A DNA stretch of 64,000 nt, from the NCBI GenBank assembly GCA_964521865.1, contig CAZFTJ010000011.1, positions 1 to 64,000 of the forward strand, written 5' to 3'. A model generated the notes under the pieces. The model saw nothing but the letters and a program-made list of their open reading frames with translations. It did not search any database and was not told the DNA's origin. Numbering within the stretch: the first letter of the stretch is position 1; each line of letters opens with the position of its first letter. This document shows, piece by piece, positions 8,067 through 16,872 of the stretch. The position numbers were made by a program, and so were the translations under genes. The DNA is from CAYSRJ01 sp964521865 (lineage in GTDB: Bacteria > Spirochaetota > B62-G9 > DRHN01).

Positions 8067-10401
8067 GAGCTTTCTCCTTTAAGGCCTTGAGAATAACATC
8101 AGCAGTTACAGGCAGACTGTTAAAATCGATACCGGTCGCATCGGTAATTGCATTTATTACGGTTGGGGCAACAGCGACAAGCGGGTGCTCCGCTATCGGT
8201 TTGGCACTCCAGGGTCCTTCTTCGTTCGGTGTCTCAACGAATTTAACGGTAAACTTCCCCGGCATATCCTTGATCCGCGGAATTGAATAGGGGCCGAATT
8301 GAGGATTTTTAATTGTGCCGTCCTTTTTGAATTCGATCTTTTCCATAAGTGCCGCTCCCATCCCCTGCACAACACCCCCGGTCACCTGGCCGCGACATGT
8401 TTGCGGATTCACCACTTTTCCCGGATCGAAAGCGGAGGCAAAATGGAGCACTTCAACTTTCCCTGTATCCTTTTCAATTCTCACCTCGGCTGCCTGACAG
8501 CCGAAGGTCCATGATCCCGCAGCATTGCCCATTCCTGTTTCCGGATCCGGCTCCGTCACACCCTGAACCCTGTAGCTTCCGGTAGTATGAACCGGCACAC
8601 CAACGGTGAGCCCGTTTTCAAACATATACCCCCGTGCAAGGGAACCTATTGAGAGCTTTCTTGAAGGATCACTTTTCCTATAAAATTCTCCATCGTATCC
8701 GATTTCCTCTACAGCGCATTTAAAGGCTTGGGCAGCATTTGCCTTTAACTGATCTACGGCTCTTTCGCAGGCCTGTACAATAGCTCTCCCGCCTCTGTAT
8801 GTCTGCATCGAGGCCACGGTCTGCCAGTCCCAGGGGTTGTACTGGGTATCCACATCCCGATTCACCCTGACCTTTTCAATGGGAACCCCGAGAGCCTCAG
8901 CTGCCATCTGGGTAAAAACCGTCTGACATCCCTGACCCATCTCTATGCCGGCGAGATTGACAAAAACACTTCCGTCGGCGCTGATTTTGAGCTGACATCC
9001 GGTGGAGGAATGAGCGGCCATCTTGGGAGATTTCATCATCGCTGCTATTCCCCTGCCGTAATAATAACGTTCATCTTCTTTTGGTTTTTCCGTATTAAAA
9101 ACAGTCTCTCTCACCTCCGCAAGGCATCTGAAGATATCACCATGGCTTTTCTTAACAGTCTGTCCAAGAGCGTTTTTCTTCCCAGCTTTCAAAAAATTTT
9201 TCTCCATCACTTCCCATATGGGAATGCCGAGTTTTCGCGCCAGTATATCGATAATCCGACCCGCCATGAACTGACCTTCAGGGTGGCCGTATCCCCGCAT
9301 GGCACCCACCGGCGGTGAATTGGTATATACTCCGTATACATCGACTCTGACATGGGGAAAATGATACGGTCCGGTACAGTTATGCCCCGCTACGGTGCAC
9401 ACAGGCCAGCCGGTGTCACCATAGGCTCCATCCGAGAAATACATATCGGCTTTGAGTGCCGTGAAAGTGCCGTCCTTCTTTGCGCCGATCTTCATTCTTC
9501 CTTTCATGCCTCTCCCAACCAGGCTGCTGGTAAATACCTCCTTGCGCGACAGAACAAGCTTTACGGCATATCCCGGTAAAAAACTGGCAACATATGCAGC
9601 GAGAGGCTCTATGCTAATGTCCGACTTGCCGCCAAAACCACCTCCAAGGTACGGTATGTGCACGCGCACTTTTGCTGTTGGAATAGAAAACATATCTGCC
9701 AGTACATCCCGCAGAACAAAGGGCGCCTGATTGCTCGCCCATATTTCTATGCTTCCATCCTCCAGAAATCGGCATATAGCACCATGAGGTTCAATGGCGC
9801 AATGACTGCTGAGGGGATACTCAAAGCTCTCTTCGATAACAACATCTGCTTCTTTAAATCCCTTTTCCGCATCTCCATTCCGAAGCTTGTAGTGATGAAA
9901 GATGTTGGTTCCCTTAACAGGATGAACCACATACTCAACTCGCCTGTACTCTCCGTTTCGATCATGAATAATCGGCGCCTTATCTGAAGCGGCTTCAACG
10001 GGGTCGAGCACAAAAGGAAGAGACTCGTATTCAACCCTGACTTTCTTGAGCGCAGCATCTGCCTGCAGTCGTGTTTTTGCCACAACTACTGCTACGGCTT
10101 CACCGGCATGCCGGACCTTGTCAACGGCAAGAGGAGGTTGATCCCAGAGGCATGTCCCGAAAAGAATTGTGCATTCTTTCCCGGTTATCACCTTTATTAC
10201 ACCGGGCATGGATTCAGCTTCGGAAGCATCGATAGAGAGTATTTTTGCGTGAGCGACGCCGGCTCTTAAAGCCCTTGCGTGGAGCATTCTGGGAACCTTG
10301 ATATCATCGATATAGACTGCCGAACCGGTCACTTTTTGCAGTGCGTCGACACGTTTTTCTGATTTTCCCACATATTTTAAATCCATTTTTAAATCCATCA
10401 C
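8032..10401 (-). CDS. Molybdenum hydroxylase large (molybdopterin-binding) subunit, XDH/aldehyde oxidase family
   Basis: A catalytic subunit of about 789 residues. It has the N-terminal a/b-hammerhead domain (KVTGSAVYIDDIKVPRML), the molybdopterin-binding motifs GGGFGGKSD, GAMRGYGHPEGQF and GQGCQTVFTQMAAEALG, and a C-terminal AEHPLVAVAPTV segment holding the likely catalytic Glu. It hydroxylates an activated carbon of an aldehyde or N-heterocycle using water. The context, a nucleoside-type importer on one side and a deaminase-like hydrolase beyond, favours a purine or other N-heterocycle over an aldehyde (inference). Several in-frame Met codons at 10386-10401 leave the start uncertain by a few residues. 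It is divergent from the importer's binding-protein gene. Confidence 0.93.
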   Translation of the reverse strand: MMDLKMDLKYVGKSEKRVDALQKVTGSAVYIDDIKVPRMLHARALRAGVAHAKILSIDASEAESMPGVIKVITGKECTILFGTCLWDQPPLAVDKVRHAGEAVAVVVAKTRLQADAALKKVRVEYESLPFVLDPVEAASDKAPIIHDRNGEYRRVEYVVHPVKGTNIFHHYKLRNGDAEKGFKEADVVIEESFEYPLSSHCAIEPHGAICRFLEDGSIEIWASNQAPFVLRDVLADMFSIPTAKVRVHIPYLGGGFGGKSDISIEPLAAYVASFLPGYAVKLVLSRKEVFTSSLVGRGMKGRMKIGAKKDGTFTALKADMYFSDGAYGDTGWPVCTVAGHNCTGPYHFPHVRVDVYGVYTNSPPVGAMRGYGHPEGQFMAGRIIDILARKLGIPIWEVMEKNFLKAGKKNALGQTVKKSHGDIFRCLAEVRETVFNTEKPKEDERYYYGRGIAAMMKSPKMAAHSSTGCQLKISADGSVFVNLAGIEMGQGCQTVFTQMAAEALGVPIEKVRVNRDVDTQYNPWDWQTVASMQTYRGGRAIVQACERAVDQLKANAAQAFKCAVEEIGYDGEFYRKSDPSRKLSIGSLARGYMFENGLTVGVPVHTTGSYRVQGVTEPDPETGMGNAAGSWTFGCQAAEVRIEKDTGKVEVLHFASAFDPGKVVNPQTCRGQVTGGVVQGMGAALMEKIEFKKDGTIKNPQFGPYSIPRIKDMPGKFTVKFVETPNEEGPWSAKPIAEHPLVAVAPTVINAITDATGIDFNSLPVTADVILKALKEKAHAPYHHTYSKR

Positions 10402-10513
10402 TTTCTTCGAATTTTAACGTTTCAACATAAAGATTTTAGCACAGCCTATACTAAGGGTCAAGAACCGAGTTGCGGACCTTTTAAAAATTGCTTGGGATGT
10501 ACTCTTCTTTTAA

Positions 10514-10543
10514 TTGACAGGCGGTTTTCTTGCAGGATATAAT
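10514..10543 (+). promoter_or_regulatory. Strong sigma-70-type promoter for the nucleoside-type importer
   Basis: TTGACA (10514-10519), an 18-base spacer and TATAAT (10538-10543): both hexamers match consensus exactly. Transcription would start near 10550 and leave a leader of about 50 bases before the binding-protein ATG at 10599. Confidence 0.75.
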
Positions 10544-10598
10544 TATGCGTGAAAAAGGCTTGCCGTAAAGTCAAGCTAAAGTAAAAGGAGGCCATACC

Positions 10599-11600
10599 AT
10601 GAAAAAAGCGCTACTGGTTCTGGTTGTTGTATTATTCTCAACCTCGCTTGTCTTTGCAGGCGGTGGTGAAGGCAAGGAGGCAAAAGAAGGTGTTTTTCGT
10701 GTCGCCGCAATTTTTCAAACGGCAATTGAGGAGCCCTGGGATGGAGTAATACACCAGGCCTGCTTAAAAGCCAAAGATGAGCTCGGCATCGAGTATGAGT
10801 TTACCGAAAAAATTGCCGCCGCAGATTTTGAGAAGGTGCTCCGTGAATATGCCGAAAGAGGCTTCGATCTGATTGTCGGTGATGCCTTCCTTGCAGGAGA
10901 GGAGCCATCAAGACGGGTTGCAAAGGATTATCCGGACATCGCCTTTGCCTTTGGTTCGGAGTTCGGGCCAGTTTCTCCAAATTTTTCAGTATTTGACAAC
11001 TGGATTCACGAACCTGCGTATCTGTGTGGTGTAATAGCAGGAAGACTCACCAAAACCAACACTCTTGGCATTGTGGCGGCGATACCAATCGGTGAGGTAA
11101 ACAGGCTGACCAATGCTTTCAAGACAGGGGCTCTGAGCGTGAACCCCGATGTCAGGGTGAAGATTGCCTACATCGGCGGCTGGTTTGACCCTCCAAAAGC
11201 AAAGGAAGCAGCGCTTGCTCAGATCGAAGCAGGAGCGGACCTGATTTATGCGGAACGTTTCGGTGTGTTTGAAGCCTGCAAAGAGAAAGGCATACGTGCA
11301 TTCGGCAATATGTCGGATCAAAACGAGCTGGCTCCGGATGTTGTTATCACAGGCCCTGTCTGGGATATGTATCCCACGATCAAATACTGCATAGAGATGG
11401 TGCGAAAAGATGCGTGGATAGGCATGGACCTCGGTGAATGGTCTATGATGGCGAAGGGCGGTGCAATGCTCGCTCCTTTCCATGGATTTGAGCAAAAGCT
11501 CCCCGCCGAAGTCATTCGGGAGGTCCGTGATCTCGAGAAAAAGATCCTGGGCGGAACTCTCAGAGTCCCGATCGATGAGGAGCCGCCTCAATCAGACTAA
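10599..11600 (+). CDS. BMP/PnrA-family substrate-binding protein
   Basis: A 333-residue periplasmic binding protein of the basic membrane protein family; PnrA of Treponema pallidum binds purine nucleosides. Residues 1 to about 20 are a signal peptide ending SLVFAGGG. There is no lipobox Cys, so it is probably released into the periplasm, unlike lipidated Bmp/PnrA. The body shows the family order FRVAAIFQTAIEEPWDG, FDLIVGDAFLAGE, FSVFDNWIHEPAYLCGVIAG, LGIVAAIPI and ADLIYAERFGVFE. ATG 10599 follows an AGGAGG. A terminator directly downstream separates it from the ABC genes, which would give more binding protein than transporter. The ligand is probably a nucleoside or nucleobase-like compound (family knowledge plus context). 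Confidence 0.9.
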   Translation: MKKALLVLVVVLFSTSLVFAGGGEGKEAKEGVFRVAAIFQTAIEEPWDGVIHQACLKAKDELGIEYEFTEKIAAADFEKVLREYAERGFDLIVGDAFLAGEEPSRRVAKDYPDIAFAFGSEFGPVSPNFSVFDNWIHEPAYLCGVIAGRLTKTNTLGIVAAIPIGEVNRLTNAFKTGALSVNPDVRVKIAYIGGWFDPPKAKEAALAQIEAGADLIYAERFGVFEACKEKGIRAFGNMSDQNELAPDVVITGPVWDMYPTIKYCIEMVRKDAWIGMDLGEWSMMAKGGAMLAPFHGFEQKLPAEVIREVRDLEKKILGGTLRVPIDEEPPQSD

Positions 11601-11613
11601 AATTTTTTATAAA

Positions 11614-11644
11614 AAACCGGCAGCATATGTCTGCCGGTTTTTTC
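11614..11644 (+). terminator. Intrinsic terminator/attenuator inside the importer operon
   Basis: Stem CCGGCAG (11617-11623) pairs with CTGCCGG (11631-11637), extended by flanking A/T pairs, over a 7-base loop. A T-rich run follows (11638-11643). It lies between the binding-protein gene and the ATPase gene, so partial read-through would set their expression ratio. Confidence 0.85.
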
Positions 11645-11700
11645 TTTATAAGAGGCGGATGCCAAAGTACTATCACTTTTAGCCCCTCTGGAGTGATCAC

Positions 11701-13224
11701 TTGACAGCAGGTGGAAAACAACCGGTTGTGGAAATGCGCTCCATAACTAAACGCTTCCTTGACGTCATTGCCAATAAAAATATTAATTTCAAACTATTTC
11801 CAGGGGAAATCTGCGCCCTGCTCGGTGAAAACGGAGCAGGAAAGACAACTCTGATGAATATCCTTTTCGGCTACTATACCTGCGATCAGGGCGAAATTTT
11901 CATCAAAAGAAAGAAAGTGGAGCTCTCGTCCCCGAGGAATGCAATTTCTCACGGGGTGGGAATGATCCATCAGCACTTCACCCTCGTTCATTCCCAGACA
12001 GTGCTGGAAAACATAATTATTAATACAAAAGAAGCGAGGGGCATATTCCTCGACATGAAGACAGCGAGAGAAAAACTTGATAATTTGCAGAATCGATTCG
12101 GCCTTCGTATTGACCCTGATGCAAAGGTCTGGACTCTCTCTGTCGGTGAACAACAGAGGGCTGAAATTCTTAAGGCTCTCTACAGAGATGTGGAGATTCT
12201 TATCATGGATGAACCCACTGCAGTGCTCGCACCCTCTGAAATTACAGAGCTGTTCAAGACTTTGAGATCACTGGTTAAAGAAGGAAAATCCATCGTCTTT
12301 ATATCCCATAAGCTCAATGAGGTCATGGCGATTTCGGATCGAATTATGGTGCTCAGGAGCGGCAGGGTGGTGGCTGAAAAGAGGACTGGGAACACAAATC
12401 CTGAAGAACTGGCAAATTTGATGGTCGGGAGAGATGTTATTGAGAGAATTGCGAAAAGGAAGATCCGCTCCGGTGAACCGATTCTTGAAATCAGCGATCT
12501 CACGATCCTGGATGATAAAGGACTCGAAGCGGTAAAAAACCTGAACCTCGTTGTGCGAAAGAGGGAGATTCTCGGCGTCGCCGGTGTTTCAGGAAATGGT
12601 CAGAGAGAAATTGCCGAGGTCCTGTTCTGCATCAGGGAGCCTCAAAAGGGCAAAATTACAGTGGGTGGAAAAAATCTCCATTTTGGAAACCCCGCTTCAT
12701 CCGTAAAACTTGGCATGGCCCGAATTCCAGATGATAGAATCGAAACAGGGCTTATGATGGATTTATCTGTGGAGGAAAACCTGATTCTCGAAAATCATGT
12801 TTTTCCCGATTTTCGCCGCCGTGGTTTGATAAACTTCAACATGACAAACAGATTCAGTGACAGCCTCATAGAGGGATACAATATTTTAACTCCGGGGAGG
12901 GACACCCCGGCTAAAAACCTCTCCGGTGGGAATCTGCAAAAGGTAATCCTGGCGCGTGAGCTTTCAGGAAAACCTTCCGTTGTTATTGCCGCACAGCCTA
13001 CAAGGGGGCTTGATGTGGGAGCCATGGAATATATACATCAGAGGCTCCTGCATGAACGTGAAAAGGGAGCGGGTATTGTTCTTATCTCAGAAGATCTCGA
13101 TGAAATATTCTTGCTGAGTGACAGAATTGTTGTGCTGTATGAGGGGCAGATAATAGGTACTGTTCGTGCAGAAGAGGCTACCAGAGAACAGATCGGATTG
13201 TGGATGTGCGGAGTGCGGAAATGA
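11701..13224 (+). CDS. Nucleoside-type ABC importer, double ATPase subunit
   Basis: A 507-residue fusion of two ABC ATPase domains, as in sugar and nucleoside (NupA/YufO-like) importers. Domain 1 has Walker A GENGAGKTT near residue 40, the signature SVGEQQRAEILKAL near 150 and Walker B LIMDEPTAVL. Domain 2 has a relaxed Walker A (VSGNGQREIAE), the signature LSGGNLQKVILARE and a Walker B-like VVIAAQPTRGLD in which the usual acidic pair is absent. A degenerate second site is normal for this family. It starts at TTG 11701 behind a GGAG. The gene overlaps the first permease by ATGA. It powers uptake of the BMP-protein ligand. Confidence 0.92.
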   Translation: MTAGGKQPVVEMRSITKRFLDVIANKNINFKLFPGEICALLGENGAGKTTLMNILFGYYTCDQGEIFIKRKKVELSSPRNAISHGVGMIHQHFTLVHSQTVLENIIINTKEARGIFLDMKTAREKLDNLQNRFGLRIDPDAKVWTLSVGEQQRAEILKALYRDVEILIMDEPTAVLAPSEITELFKTLRSLVKEGKSIVFISHKLNEVMAISDRIMVLRSGRVVAEKRTGNTNPEELANLMVGRDVIERIAKRKIRSGEPILEISDLTILDDKGLEAVKNLNLVVRKREILGVAGVSGNGQREIAEVLFCIREPQKGKITVGGKNLHFGNPASSVKLGMARIPDDRIETGLMMDLSVEENLILENHVFPDFRRRGLINFNMTNRFSDSLIEGYNILTPGRDTPAKNLSGGNLQKVILARELSGKPSVVIAAQPTRGLDVGAMEYIHQRLLHEREKGAGIVLISEDLDEIFLLSDRIVVLYEGQIIGTVRAEEATREQIGLWMCGVRK

Positions 13225-14279
13225 CCGGATTGAGAATTGTAAAACGCAAGCCTCTTCCTGGATGGGCTCGCGTGCTTATCCCCATTATTGCCATAGTGGT
13301 TACTCTCCTCCTTTCCGCTGTCCCGATTCTCATCGCTCACGGTAATCTATGGAAATCGTACTATTCGCTGTTCTACGGTGCCCTTGGCACACGGTATAAT
13401 CTTCTGGAAACCTTTGTTAAGGCCAGTCCTCTTATATTAACGGGGCTTTCAGTCGCCTTTGCCTTCAGGGCCAAATTCTGGAACATCGGCGCTGAAGGCC
13501 AGCTTCTTGCCGGAGCGCTTATTGCAACATGGATAGGAATCGGCGCAGCAAATGTTCCAAAGGTTCTCTTATTACCCCTGGTCATAATCTGTGGATTTCT
13601 GGGCGGTGGCCTGTGGGCCTCTATTCCGGGAATTCTTAAAACCAGGCTCAAGGTCGATGATGTTGTTTCCACCCTTCTTCTAAACTACGTCATGGCCCAT
13701 ATTATGGGTGCGCTTCTCTTCGGCCCCCTGCAGCAGCCCGGTTCAAGCTGGCCACGGTCAAGCGAAATAGTGGAAGCTGCCAAGTACCCCGTGCTCCTCG
13801 CCCGCTCCAGGTTCCACCTGGGTATTCCCCTGGCTTTTATTGCGGTTTTCATTATCTGGTTTGTTAATAATAAAACGGTTTTTGGCTATCAGGCCAAGGC
13901 TGTTGGAGCGAATATCAAGGCTGCCCATTTCGGCGGAATCAATACAACCTCCGTAATCCTGGGTACGTCACTCATCTCCGGCGGGTTGGCAGGCATCGCC
14001 GGCGTGGGTGAGCTCTGTGCCATTCAGTACCGTTTGATCATGGATATCTCGCCGGGGTACGGCTATACCGGGATTGTCATTGCAATGCTGGGCAACCTGC
14101 ACCCTCTTGGCGTGTTTTTTTCTTCTCTTTTCTTCAGTGTTATTATCGTAGGGGCACAGACAATGAGCCGAATGACAGGAGTGCCCTACTATATTGCCGA
14201 AGTGATCCAGGGTCTGGCTCTCATGGTAATGCTTGTCTTTCTTCTTTTAACCGAGTATAAAATGGTGTTTCGCAAATGA
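13221..14279 (+). CDS. Nucleoside-type ABC importer permease 1 (BPD_transp_2 family)
   Basis: A 352-residue inner-membrane permease (NupB/YufP-like) with about ten hydrophobic segments. It carries the family phrases FWNIGAEGQLLAGAL, LKVDDVVSTLLLNYVM and ISPGYGYTGIVIAMLG. The start ATG 13221 overlaps the ATPase stop codon (ATGA), showing tight coupling; an upstream TTG at 13200 is in frame but unlikely. Its own stop overlaps the start of permease 2 in the same way. Together with permease 2 it forms the translocation pore. Confidence 0.92.
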   Translation: MTGLRIVKRKPLPGWARVLIPIIAIVVTLLLSAVPILIAHGNLWKSYYSLFYGALGTRYNLLETFVKASPLILTGLSVAFAFRAKFWNIGAEGQLLAGALIATWIGIGAANVPKVLLLPLVIICGFLGGGLWASIPGILKTRLKVDDVVSTLLLNYVMAHIMGALLFGPLQQPGSSWPRSSEIVEAAKYPVLLARSRFHLGIPLAFIAVFIIWFVNNKTVFGYQAKAVGANIKAAHFGGINTTSVILGTSLISGGLAGIAGVGELCAIQYRLIMDISPGYGYTGIVIAMLGNLHPLGVFFSSLFFSVIIVGAQTMSRMTGVPYYIAEVIQGLALMVMLVFLLLTEYKMVFRK

Positions 14280-15226
14280 TCGATGAAATATTTACCATCT
14301 CCTTTATTACCGGACTGATCGGCGCGACCATGCGAATGGCAACACCTATCATTTTCGCCACTCTGGGTGAAATCATTAACGAGCGGGCCGGAGTCCTGAA
14401 TCTGGGTATTGAAGGCATAATGCTCATGGGAGCGATGACCGGGTTTCTGGTAACAATAACCACGGGTTCTCTCTGGTTCGGCGTGAGTGCGGCTGCACTG
14501 GTCGGAATGATGCTTGCCATGCTCATGGCCGTTCTTTCTGTCTATCTGGGACTGAGCCAGCATGTCTCGGGTCTTGGAATAACCCTCTTTTCCACGGGCC
14601 TGGCAATGTTCATCTACCGAATTCATTTCGGTTCACCTCTCGTTCCGCCAACGGTAAAACCCTTTACTCAGGTCGCAATACCGCTTTTAACAAGGATCCC
14701 CATTATCGGCCAGGGTATCTTTAACCAATATGTAATGACCTACTGCGCACTGCTGTTAATACCCGTTATTTCATTCATACTCTACAGGACGCACATCGGT
14801 TTGAAAATACGAACAGTCGGCGACAATCCATTTGCGGCAGACACGGCTGGTGTGAATGTGAACCTCACCCGGGCTTTGAGTCTTGTAGCCGGAGGAGCCC
14901 TCATGGGAACAGGCGGCTCATTTCTGACTCTTGCCCATCAGAACATGTTTCTCATTGATGTGATTGGGGGAAGAGGATGGGTGAGCATTGCCATGGTTAT
15001 TTTCGGGAACTGGGACCCTCTCAAGGGCGTTCTCGGGGCTCTAATCTTCGGCTTTCTCGACGGGCTTCAGTTGAGATTACAGGGCCTGGGCTTCAAGGTT
15101 CCTTTCGATATCTTTCTGATGATTCCCTATCTCATGACCATTATCGCTCTTATAGGCGTTTCAAGAAAGGCAACCGTCCCGGCGGGTCTTCTCAAGCCGT
15201 ATCGGAGGGAGGAAAAGGGTGGATAA
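14276..15226 (+). CDS. Nucleoside-type ABC importer permease 2 (BPD_transp_2 family)
   Basis: A 316-residue polytopic permease (NupC/YufQ-like) starting MIDEIFTISFITGLIGATMR. Conserved segments are INERAGVLNLGIEGIMLMGA, VGDNPFAADTAGVN and GRGWVSIAMVIFGNWDPLKGVLGALIFG. The start overlaps the permease 1 stop by ATGA. It is the last gene of the importer operon; a converging hydrolase gene ends at 15360. It should pair with permease 1 and the double ATPase to import the BMP-protein ligand. Confidence 0.92.
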   Translation: MIDEIFTISFITGLIGATMRMATPIIFATLGEIINERAGVLNLGIEGIMLMGAMTGFLVTITTGSLWFGVSAAALVGMMLAMLMAVLSVYLGLSQHVSGLGITLFSTGLAMFIYRIHFGSPLVPPTVKPFTQVAIPLLTRIPIIGQGIFNQYVMTYCALLLIPVISFILYRTHIGLKIRTVGDNPFAADTAGVNVNLTRALSLVAGGALMGTGGSFLTLAHQNMFLIDVIGGRGWVSIAMVIFGNWDPLKGVLGALIFGFLDGLQLRLQGLGFKVPFDIFLMIPYLMTIIALIGVSRKATVPAGLLKPYRREEKGG

Positions 15227-15359
15227 ATGTTTCGTATAGTTGCTTCCTGTTGCGAAGCCTTCCCGAGCTTTATATCCCATCTCCTTACTGTTTCGATTGT
15301 CTATTCAAATTACGCTCAATATCGAATCTTCGAACCACAGACTGATTTATCCCAACACA

Positions 15360-16568
15360 TTATTCCCTGAGGGTGACCTCTCTTCCGTCCTTTATCACAT
15401 GGAGCGGGGCCTCATGCCTGGTCAGCGTTTCCCACACGCTTTCAGCATTAAGAACAACGAGATTGGCCCTGTTGCCTTCCTTAAGCTCAAAATCGATAAG
15501 AGACATAGCCTGAGCAGCCCTTGTGGTGATAAGATCATAGAGAATTTCCATCTCCTCAAAGGTCGTCATCCACAGAAGATGAGCCGCAAGAAATGCCACT
15601 TCCAGCATGTTGTTTCTTCCGAAGGGGTAATAGGCATCGGCAATGTCATCCTGGCCGAGGGCTATTCCGACTCCTTCATCGTAGAGGTCTCGCACGCGGG
15701 CATGGAGAGGCCCGGTCTGAGGGTCGCTTACAACACCGATCCCTGCACTTTTGAGAAGGGCGACTATTTTTCTGAAATAGGGTTCCGGGTAAAGCTGCAT
15801 GGCTCTCGCATGATGAGCCATAACCCTCCCCTCCCATCCCTCCCTGATTGTCTTTACTGCAAGCATCTCCAGGGTCCGTAAACCGGGGTCTCCCGCATCA
15901 TCGATGAGCATTGAAACATCCCTATCGTATTTCTTTGCCAGATCGAACATGAGGTCGATGTGCCTCCGGGCATCTTCATCGGTGTATTCGATCCAGGGAA
16001 TTCCTCCAACCACGTCGGCACCGATCTCCATCGCCTGTCTGATATAGTCCTCAGCCCCGGGGTCTCTGACGACGCCGTCCTGAGGAAACGCTACCACCTG
16101 AATTTCCACCGATTCTTTGAACTCCTCCCTTGCCTTTATCAGGGCTTTTACACCCTCGAGCCTGGCCTTGGTGTCTGTATCGGCAAATGCACGGATATGG
16201 GTATTTCCGTATTTTATTGCGAGCCTGACCGCCTGGCGCACGTTTTCAATGATCCAGCTTTCGTCGTACCGCTCTTTGACTTTTGAAGCCAGCTCGATTG
16301 CGGTCATTGCCTTTCCCATCGATTCACCCTGATACGACGTGAGCGCTTTTTGACCGACCATGGTCAGCGTGTAGACCTTGCAGAGGTGCAGATGCCCGTT
16401 CACGAAGGATTCTGTCACCAGTCCGCCCGAGGCATCTATTTTCTCAAGCGCATTTTCTCCGATGTTTTCCCCGATTTTTGAAATCTTGCCATCTTTGATT
16501 CCTATATCCAGGGTTTTCCCTTTGGAGAACCTGGTCTTTGCATTTGTAACAACAAGATCGAATGTCAT
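15360..16568 (-). CDS. Cytosine-deaminase-like amidohydrolase
   Basis: A 402-residue metal-dependent hydrolase of the amidohydrolase superfamily, closest in pattern to CodA (cytosine deaminase) and related N-heterocycle deaminases. It shows the HxH metal motif in ESFVNGHLHLCKV, the AHHARAM segment with further metal/substrate histidines, VSDPQTG, and the catalytic Asp in ALGQDDIADAYYPFG. In CodA this arrangement binds one metal and attacks the amino-bearing ring carbon. The start at 16568 is fixed by AAGGAGG just upstream; an in-frame ATG 13 codons earlier has no ribosome binding site. It converges on the importer operon, so it probably acts on the imported compound or its hydroxylated product (inference). 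Confidence 0.85.
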   Translation of the reverse strand: MTFDLVVTNAKTRFSKGKTLDIGIKDGKISKIGENIGENALEKIDASGGLVTESFVNGHLHLCKVYTLTMVGQKALTSYQGESMGKAMTAIELASKVKERYDESWIIENVRQAVRLAIKYGNTHIRAFADTDTKARLEGVKALIKAREEFKESVEIQVVAFPQDGVVRDPGAEDYIRQAMEIGADVVGGIPWIEYTDEDARRHIDLMFDLAKKYDRDVSMLIDDAGDPGLRTLEMLAVKTIREGWEGRVMAHHARAMQLYPEPYFRKIVALLKSAGIGVVSDPQTGPLHARVRDLYDEGVGIALGQDDIADAYYPFGRNNMLEVAFLAAHLLWMTTFEEMEILYDLITTRAAQAMSLIDFELKEGNRANLVVLNAESVWETLTRHEAPLHVIKDGREVTLRE

Positions 16569-16872
16569 ACAGACCTCCTTTCGTTCTTTTTCTGTATTAT
16601 GCACCAATGCTTTCAGTTTCTCAACCGAATGATTGAATCCATAAGCTCATTTCCTCGATTCCGGTAATTTGACTAAATGTGCCCTTCCGTTGAAGCCGGT
16701 ACATCCGGGCTCGCCGGCTGCAGGCCGCGCGTCGGACCGCAGACGACAGAACGACGAATGCCTGTCGGCCGACAGGCTCGCCTTCTTCACCGCTGATCCG
16801 CGAGTCAAATATATTGAAATCGCCTGCATACACATGTATACTTTATCATTGGAATAAAAAAACAGGAGCCTT
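16569..16872. other. Intergenic region with a GC-rich palindromic patch
   Basis: I find no convincing gene. It contains a perfect 18-base palindrome (GCCTGTCGGCCGACAGGC, 16760-16777) inside a locally GC-rich stretch (about 16690-16800), flanked by AT-rich sequence. The palindrome lacks a T-run on either strand and is more like a protein-binding site or a remnant of a mobile repeat than a terminator. Short open frames here do not resemble proteins. Confidence 0.5.

Noticed and set aside
16760..16777. Intrinsic terminator for the deaminase or DUF1638 region
   Set aside because: The palindrome is perfect but has no T-run on either side and no loop.
16669..16857. Short open frames in the GC-rich patch on both strands
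   Set aside because: They arise from the palindromic GC-rich sequence and have Arg/Pro-rich, non-protein-like composition.
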